A stretch of 64,000 bases of DNA from Diadema setosum (taxonomy: Eukaryota; Echinodermata; Echinoidea; Diadematoida; Diadematidae), in NCBI GenBank assembly GCA_033980235.1, contig CM067069.1:16875650-16939649 (forward strand). The letters are read 5' to 3'. Every line of letters starts with the position of its first letter. Position 1 is the first letter of the stretch. Positions 57,865-64,000 of this stretch are shown here, in pieces. The position numbers and the translations under genes were made by a program. Under the pieces are notes generated by a model that did no database searches, was not told the DNA's origin, and saw nothing but the letters and a program-made list of their open reading frames with translations.

Positions 57865-60185
57865 AGCCAAAGTTTTTCTGCACATTATGGCAGTAACGGA
57901 CTTAAACGGCACCCTTGACGAACACCACGTTGTAACTGAAAGAATTCAGAAGCGTGGCCGTTATCTGAAATGTAAGCCATTACATCTGTGTATAACATTT
58001 CAATCCATGTTAAAGACTCTTGTCCCCCCCCCAAAAAAAAAAAAATGCAATGTTTGAAATCTGTCACAAACATAAACCCAGTAGTATTCTTATTTGTACA
58101 AGCAATCATTTCAAGTGTTTATCGAATATTTTCTCCAATTCATCTCCCTGGAAGAAAGCCAGTTTGGTCATGATTTGTTCCATGGTAAAACCTTTTTAAG
58201 GCGAAGAGCGACAGATTGCGCAATAATTGTATAATCTGTATTCAAAATTGATATCAGTCGCCAATTCTTTAAATGTAATAAATCTTTATTTATTTATTCT
58301 TTTTAGGAATGAGATTCATAACACTTATCCTTTGGTCAAGTGTTACTTTCTTATGAACAAAAGAATAATGAAAAAAATGAATTAAACAATGACTGAGGTC
58401 CTGAATAAAAAACAAAATAAAAAAAAAAACTTCAGAAGGAAAACCATCAGTCCCATAGTTTCAGGGGTCTTATTATTGTGCATAGTTTTAAGCGCATCAA
58501 CACATTCCTGAAAAGAAATTGTAACTTCGCATTCTAATTGCGAATCATTTGATAATTTAGGGGTTAAATCATTTTAATTTGATGATGCCAATCCATTTAA
58601 CTCTGTATTTGCCATGGTGGAAACCCCCTGTGTGCCACCTTATTCTGAGACACGAAGGTAGCCATTCTTTGAGAAAGAATTATGTTTTTACAATTTATAT
58701 ATCTTCTGCAAATTTCTGTTAAGCTGGACATAATAGTGAGCAAAGTTGAAGAGGAATGCCACGCTTTGCTTTGATATGAATTTTATGACAAATCTATTTC
58801 TACTTATTTTTTTAATGACCAGTTGTTACATTACTGTAAAGGCACGATTTTTGCACATGGAACCGTAATAAGAGAAACTCGGAATTTGCAAGCTGTATGT
58901 AAAAGGAACAAAAGCGCGACAAAAGCTTTCATTGTACCGCGGGATTAGGCGATTTATCGATTATTTTAAGCAGATTAGTGGGTTTGAGCGGAATATGCGA
59001 AGTTGGCACGCCGTCGACTGAGTGGGACGTGCGAACATGGCATATAAAGAATTAAATCAACAATGAGAGGGTTTTAAGTGGCATATAAGTTTTCAAAAAA
59101 TGATTCATTTTTTTTTTTCATCATTAGGTATATCTTTTATGGAATTCAAAATCACACCATCCTCAGTAGACAAAATTCTTATAGTCTTTAAAAGGCTGAT
59201 TTTTTTTTTCTAAATTAATAAAATATTTTGAATTTCGTTCTCCATATTAAACCCACTTAGCCCTTGAACGTACAGTATAACCTTTTTTTTTTTTCAAATT
59301 CATAAAATGTTCTAGCTCTTGTTAACAGTCATCATTTTGTCTTTGAACATCAGAATCTCGATCAATCGAAATGTGTTCTAAATTCTTCAGTCTATTTAAT
59401 AAATATTTTCATGATTACGTATTTCCCTAGATTTCTGAAAGGAATACTCAATAGCAATTGATCTTAAATGACATTTTAGATAATCCCAAAATATATTTGG
59501 ATTCATTTCTTGCAAACAGTTATTTTTTATCATTTGTATATGTTCTCGAATCAGATAAGTATATTATGTTTCTAATGTTTCATCTTGCAATAGAGACACA
59601 TTAAACTTCCAAAATCTCCGACCCCTTGCTGCATTATTCACTTTAATATAACAAATAATAGCAGAATGATTAGGTTTATATCCTGGTAATATGTCACAAC
59701 ATTTCACTTGAGAAACTAAATTTGTGCAATGCACAAATGTTGACCGCCATATATATCTAAATTTCAAAGGATTCTTAAAATCTCCATGATATATGTCAAT
59801 TAATGGTAATTCTTGCATAATACTTTATATATAACATTGACGGCATGAACGCCAACCTTTCCTATCAGTATTAACATCCAATACACAGTTAAAATCCCCT
59901 CCCCATTTTATTGACTGACATCCGAATCGTTCCAAATGCACAATAATGAATTATTATCAAAAAATCCCGGGTCATAAACTAGTGATGATAGTGTCTAATA
60001 CAGATATATCTAGTAAAACAAATCCACCGTCCTTATGATACATCTTTTGTTTTACTTCTTTTTGCTCCAAACTACGAAACAAAATACACGTACCGCGACT
60101 ATTCAAATTTCCATGAGAGAAAAACAAAATCCCAGGCGATCCCCGCTGATCTTTCCAATCTTGTTCTGTTTCTGGGGGGAAGTGT
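57865..60185 (-). mobile_element. L1/Tx1-type LINE, decayed and 5'-truncated
   Basis: Minus strand, in order: endonuclease remnants at about 59880-60180 (FFSHGNLNSRGTCILF; GGDFNCVLDVNTDRKG), 59564-59818 (LIDIYHGDFKNP, RFWKFNVSLL), a linker at 59200-59400, RT start at about 58440-58560 (ECVDALKTMHNNKTPE), then 57885-58280 (NWRLISILNTDY, NTTGFMFVTDF, WIEMLYTDVMAYISDNG, RGVRQGCRLSPLL). Numerous stops and shifts are present. The NWR.ISLLN and RGVRQGCPLSPLL motifs and the endonuclease type fit the L1/Tx1 group, not CR1. A dispersed repeat (58741-59035) lies inside it. Confidence 0.75.
58741..59035 (+). repeat. Dispersed repeat, copy of the array-intron element
   Basis: It shares with 15061-15395 the order GCTTTG(C/T), TATGACAAATCTAT, GGAATTTGC/GAATTTGC, AAAGCTTTCATT, GGCGATTTAT(C/T)GAT, GAGCGGAATATGCGAAGTTGG and GCCGTCGACTGAGT. 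It is inserted within the L1/Tx1-type LINE. Confidence 0.7.
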
Positions 60186-60546
60186 GTTTTTTTTGTAAAA
60201 TATATACACTATAGCTATATTGACATCTTTATCTTACCACATAAATATTTCCGGACACCCTACCTACAACCGAAGTAAATAAATGAAAAAGAAATCACCC
60301 TTTCATTTCCCCCTATTATCTTCACCCTATATCATAACTTACACGTTGTCATTACTCCCTTTTATTTTCACACTATATTATAATCACTATGAACTAAATT
60401 TTTCATTTTTAGTAGTATGCATGCATCTTAAGCACTCTGCAAAGCGGGTTGGGCGAAATGTCAGTAGGAGTGAAAGTAGTTTATCCTAGAAAGATGAAAA
60501 ATATATTCTTATTAAAAGTAATGAATAGGTATTAATCCATATTTAC

Positions 60547-60786
60547 CCACAACTGTGATAGTAAAATTGCACGTTGCTTCATTCCCGCTCGAATCTTCAG
60601 CTGTAATTGATACTGTGGTATTCCCGACTGGAAACATACTTCCCGACGAAGAAGTAGAGGTAACAGTAAAGACCCCAGAGTCATCGGTTACGTAGGGATC
60701 TGACCACGTGACATTAGCACTACACAATCCTGTGTCTGTTGACTGTGTGATGTCGGTGGGACAAGAGATGTTTGGAGACTCCAGAT
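60547..60786 (-). CDS. HYR (hyalin repeat) domain exon
   Basis: 240 nt, phase 1-1, acceptor TTGCTTTCTAG, donor GTGG|GTAAAT. It encodes a full HYR module: LESPNISCPTDITQSTDTG, then LCSANVTWSDPYVTDDSG, SSSGSMFPVGNTTVSITAED and SSGNEATCNFTITVV. The CP.DI, C.A.VTW.DP, FP.GNTTV and A.D.SGN...C.FT signatures are all present. HYR is an Ig-like extracellular module first named in hyalin and found in adhesion and complement-like proteins. It has the same strand and phase as FN3 and the CUB exons, and would be the most N-terminal domain seen. The 16 kb between HYR and FN3, with a gene on the other strand, leaves linkage unproven. Confidence 0.85.
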
Positions 60787-61028
60787 CTAGAAAGCAAAAT
60801 ACAAAGGAAGATATTCTGAGTATCGTTCCGCTCGCGAACGAAATATCCAGAACTTTTTCTTATATTCTTATATTCAACACCACTAACGAAGAAAAGAATG
60901 CATTCTCATTATAGCTGTTGGGGACATAAATTTTAGTATTTACAACGGCATTGCCTAAAACTGACAGAAATAATAAAATGACAATACTTGTCACCAACGT
61001 CATGACTAATAATGTATTAAACATTTAC

Positions 61029-61060
61029 CGATGACTGTTACAGTCATTACCTCAATTTAA
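61029..61060 (-). pseudogene. Possible remnant of a second HYR exon end
   Basis: The minus strand reads IEVMTVTVIG followed by the donor G|GTAAAT, resembling the end of the HYR exon at 60547 (TITVVG|GTAAAT). Upstream there is only an A/T-rich tail-like sequence, so any exon would be truncated. It could be coincidence. Confidence 0.25.
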
Positions 61061-61081
61061 AAAAAATGTAAAATTTTTTTT

Positions 61082-61190
61082 GCTTTCATCCCTTGGGGTT
61101 CGAACATGCATGGGTCCAAACTACGTCTTTGGCGATAGAGACATCGCCTTTAACTATCTAGCTTTAACACCTCCACGAACCAAGCATGTG
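61082..61190 (-). repeat. Possible tRNA-derived SINE fragment
   Basis: The minus strand contains GGCGATGTCTCTATCGCC and, later, CATGTTCGAACCCC, a B-box-like GTTCGAACC. An A/T-rich tail adjoins the HYR-end remnant. No full tRNA fold was verified. Confidence 0.3.
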
Positions 61191-61446
61191 GAACGTAATT
61201 TATATCCGTGAAGGATAAAACATAACGGTCGCCCATGATCGACACATTTTCAAAAATACAGTTAAAAATTAAAGCAGTACTAAGTATTGTCACATTAATT
61301 CAAAAGCAATAATACCATAACATATAATACCACACATAACAGGCATACCTCAATTTCACCTCTCAAATCAATGATATCACTAATGCACAAGTGATTGCAT
61401 CGTGCTTTAACTCCCCTTTATAAAGGCCCTGCCCCAATTTGTACCG

Positions 61447-61449
<3 letters not shown>

Positions 61450-61491
<42 letters not shown>
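61450..61491. repeat. Long poly-A tract
   Basis: Roughly forty consecutive A, followed 40 bases later by a T run (about 61530-61543). It may mark a retroposition tail or a low-quality stretch. Confidence 0.85.
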
Positions 61492-61494
<3 letters not shown>

Positions 61495-62660
61495 TCCGGG
61501 CAAGGGTTATGTGCAACGTGCAAAGAACATTTTTTTTTTTTTTTGCTACTGCAGGTCCCCACAGATGACCAGCACGTGACAGTACCTATGTAGCACGTAT
61601 CTCGCCCGTAGTCACTCGGAGGTGCACACCTCGCAGGCCACACCACGCAGGTACTTCGCAGTCCCCGTATGTGGCGAAGATGATAACATTCTGTGGTAAT
61701 TCTGCAATTTCTTCAGAGGAATTCCTGCACTGAGTTGGCAGCTCCCACGCAACTGGCACGCAGGTCACACAGAATACCCGCAAGTAGAACTTAAGTAGAA
61801 CGCATCCAGCAAATATAATATGCAAACCGCGCCCAAATCCTTCTCCGCCCTCAGAAATTGTCCGGTAAGCTGGAAAGTCCCCACACGCAACAAGCCAGCG
61901 TAGCTTGCCCGGAAAGGTGTGACATGGCATAAACATGTTAAGGGTAAAAAGGATTTGCGTACGCACCTCCGGGCGACTACGGGTGAGATACGTATTAGGT
62001 ACTGTCATGTGCGGGTCATCTGCGGGGGCCTCCGGATAGTAAATATTGTTCCTCGCAAGTCGCACGCAAGGCTTGCCCGGAAAAGGTGTGACACGGCCTT
62101 TAGACGCTGTCACACCTTTCTGAGAAAGCTACGAGGGGCTTGTTGCGTGTGGGGATTTTCCAGCACGCAGGACAGTCTTTGCTGTCGGACAAGGATTTGG
62201 GCGAGTTTCGCGTTATCTTGCCTGCATCTGCAAGTCAACCCGCAAGGCTTCCCCAAACACGGTTTGACAAGGCCTTGGGCATGCTCAAAAATTTGTTCCG
62301 TTTGAGTTGCGGGGGGATGACCCGCAGAGGTACACGCAGAACACCAGTAGGAGGTCCTTAATAGCGGCAGCACCTCGCAGGCCACCCCCATGCAGGTACC
62401 TCGCAGTCCCCGTATGTCTCTCGTATTAAAACCGAAAATCGGTTTCGAAGCTGTCATGCAGGTCACACGGACAACACTGAATACACACAGGTAGCAGGTA
62501 AAACGTAAGTACGGAAATCGCCAGCATCCTTGTCAGCCGGCAGAAAATCATCCTGTGTGCTGGAAAATCCCTACTTGCAACAAGTCCGCGCAGCTTACCA
62601 AGAAAGGTGTGACAGGGCCTCTAGCTTCCAATTAAACGTGTCAAACATGTATTATGCTCG
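61492..62660. repeat. GC-rich interspersed repeat with nested copies
   Basis: TCGCAGGCCAC and CTCGCAGTCCCCGTATG/CTTCGCAGTCCCCGTATG recur about 740 bp apart (61635 and 62375 regions). AAAGGTGTGACA(T/C/G)GGC occurs at about 61911, 62084 and 62605, and in inverse near 62108. Long open stretches here come from base composition; no conserved domain is seen. Confidence 0.6.
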
Positions 62661-63039
62661 ATCACCAGTGACTGACTTTAAAGAAGAAAGACATATCAAA
62701 TTGAACGCTTACCATGTAACTGAGGGTGTACCAGAGAACCCACGTTCGAATCCTGCAGGATGCTGTCTTTTTTTTGTTTTGTTTTAGGTGATACGCTAAC
62801 AGCGTAGCACCTATTTTGTTTGTATGTATTGAATCTTCCTTTTTATTCTTCTTCCTTATAGACGAAAGTGAACAAAATATCTCAGCAATGACATGACCAG
62901 TTAACATGAACATTTCAGTTAACATATCTCATATCTATATCTAATGACATGAAACTTTTCGCCATAGCTCCTGAAAATGAGCGGGGACCTTCTTTTTATT
63001 ACATATTCCGAAAGGATATATAGTTAAATACATGTACCT
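62661..63039. other. Non-coding interval
   Basis: A B-box-like CGTTCGAATCC occurs at about 62743, followed by a T run, possibly a tRNA-derived fragment. Nothing else recognised. Confidence 0.3.
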
Positions 63040-63805
63040 TGTAACTAGTGGGGGGCGCCAGGGATTTTTGGTTCAAATTTTTCCAAAAGCACCAAAAATT
63101 TGGCACACATGTAGCCCAAACCATACTATTTCGATTTTTGATGGGCGCCAAGAAGGGCGCCCTCTGGGACGGCCATATTGGCAAAATCCAATATAGCCAC
63201 CATATAGGTTTAAAGGTTACTTGCATTTGAAAACATTTAAGGGTAACAATCATTTAATAAGTCAGGTTAGGAGGTTTTGTGGGTCAAGGAATTCGAATCT
63301 TAAGTTGCTTTTCTGAAGTCAATTTTTCATTATAAGGTCACCTTAAGGTCATCTAGGGGTCAAGCCACTGTATTCATAACAGTTTATTGAAAAAATGGTT
63401 TGCCCATAGTCAATATTCCAGGAATGCCAGCCTTAGTAATAGAATTGCAGTTGTCGACGGCTGAAAAAAGGCGTATTTATTGTGAAGGACGCCCTCAGGG
63501 GCGGCATATTTCCAAAATCCAATATGGCTGCCACCTACGTTTAAAGGCCAGTATAACAATTAAAAACCTTTTAAGTGTTACAATAATTTTGAAAAGTCAG
63601 CTTTTTAGGTTTTATGGGTCAAGGAGTTCGATTCTGAAGTTGTTTTTATGGTCTGATGTCAACTTTTCCTTATAAGGCCTCCCTTAAGGTCATTTGGGGT
63701 TAAACCATTATATTCGCAATAGGTAATTTAGAAAATGGCTTGCCTATAGTCAATATAGGAGGAATGCCAGCCCTGCTAATAGAATTGCAGTTGTTGAGGG
63801 CTGTG
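63040..63805. repeat. Diverged tandem repeat with AAAATCCAATATGGC motif
   Basis: Two copies about 335 bp apart share GGGTCAAGGA(A/G)TTCGA, TTATAAGG, GGAATGCCAGCC, TAATAGAATTGCAGTTGT and CAAAATCCAATAT(A/G)GC(C/T). A partial earlier copy starts near 63050 with GGGCGCC. Non-coding. Confidence 0.65.
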
Positions 63806-64000
63806 GGAGAGGGAGAGGTGGGCTTTCTCACGAGTAACATCAATGTATCTGCTTTCGTGTTAAGATTTCAAATACTAGGTATACACTCATGAATTACGAT
63901 TAGAACCCCTTTCTGAGAATAATTAGGTTTAAGGGATCTTAATCAGATCCTTATTTCTCAATTAAATTTGAAGACTTGGCAACCCTTCAATTTCATTTTT
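63806..64000. other. No feature recognised
   Basis: AT-rich end of the window. Confidence 0.4.

Noticed and set aside
61586..62113. 175-codon minus-strand open frame
   Set aside because: It lies in an interspersed repeat with nested copies, has no recognised motif, and its translation reflects the repeat units.

Overview
Organism and overall character. This is animal nuclear DNA. It is AT-rich, short exons with GT-AG boundaries lie in long introns, and microsatellites, non-LTR and Penelope-type retroelements and many MITE-like inverted-repeat elements surround them. Extracellular HYR (hyalin repeat), FN3, CUB and ShKT exons together, plus TGACCT-rich repeats ending in (ACGG)n runs, point to a marine invertebrate deuterostome. 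An echinoderm such as a sea urchin is my best guess, but this is inference and no single marker proves it.

Main locus (minus strand, read from high to low coordinates). A multidomain extracellular protein is encoded by an HYR exon (60547-60786, linkage to the rest uncertain), an FN3 exon (43950-44234), a tandem array (about 12058-42955), a diverged linker microexon (11017-11067) and a ShKT exon (8076-8189). The array holds six near-identical units of about 5 kb. In transcription order each unit carries a Ser/Thr linker microexon (42 nt), CUB-B (345 nt), a second 42-nt microexon, another linker microexon (42 nt), CUB-A (351 nt) and a further linker microexon (42 nt). Every exon has length divisible by three and is phase 1-1, so copy number can change without breaking the frame. 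One unit contributes 288 codons. The model predicts FN3, then six CUB-B/CUB-A pairs on mucin-like linkers, then ShKT. Unit 3 carries an extra segment of about 0.95 kb with a seventh copy of one linker, and a piece of the array's right outer flank is trapped at its junction.

Other genes. Positions 321-510 and 1196-1290 (plus) look like the last two exons of an unidentified gene with a strongly acidic C-terminus. A plus-strand Ly6/uPAR-type (three-finger fold) gene runs from 51685 to about 57735, between the FN3 and HYR exons. One of its exons is split by a 1,994-bp element with TTAA target duplication and perfect 16-bp inverted repeats. Removing the element and one TTAA makes the reading frame continuous. 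A second, frame-disrupted Ly6-like exon follows.

Mobile DNA. There is a CR1/Jockey-type LINE (46195 to about 50332, minus) containing two near-perfect palindromes around an inverted internal segment. There is also a Penelope-like GIY-YIG fragment (44521-45505, plus), a decayed L1/Tx1-type LINE (57865-60185, minus), a pogo-like MITE (1832-2757), two MITEs of one family (3524-4216, 9755-10390), a foldback element with arms of about 300 bp (54091-55018), a 424-bp GC-rich tandem repeat (52130-52982) and several dispersed repeat families.

Limits. Exon calls rest on translation, splice motifs and phase. No alignment, transcript or database search was run. Near-identical 5-kb repeats also mean that copy number could be affected by assembly.
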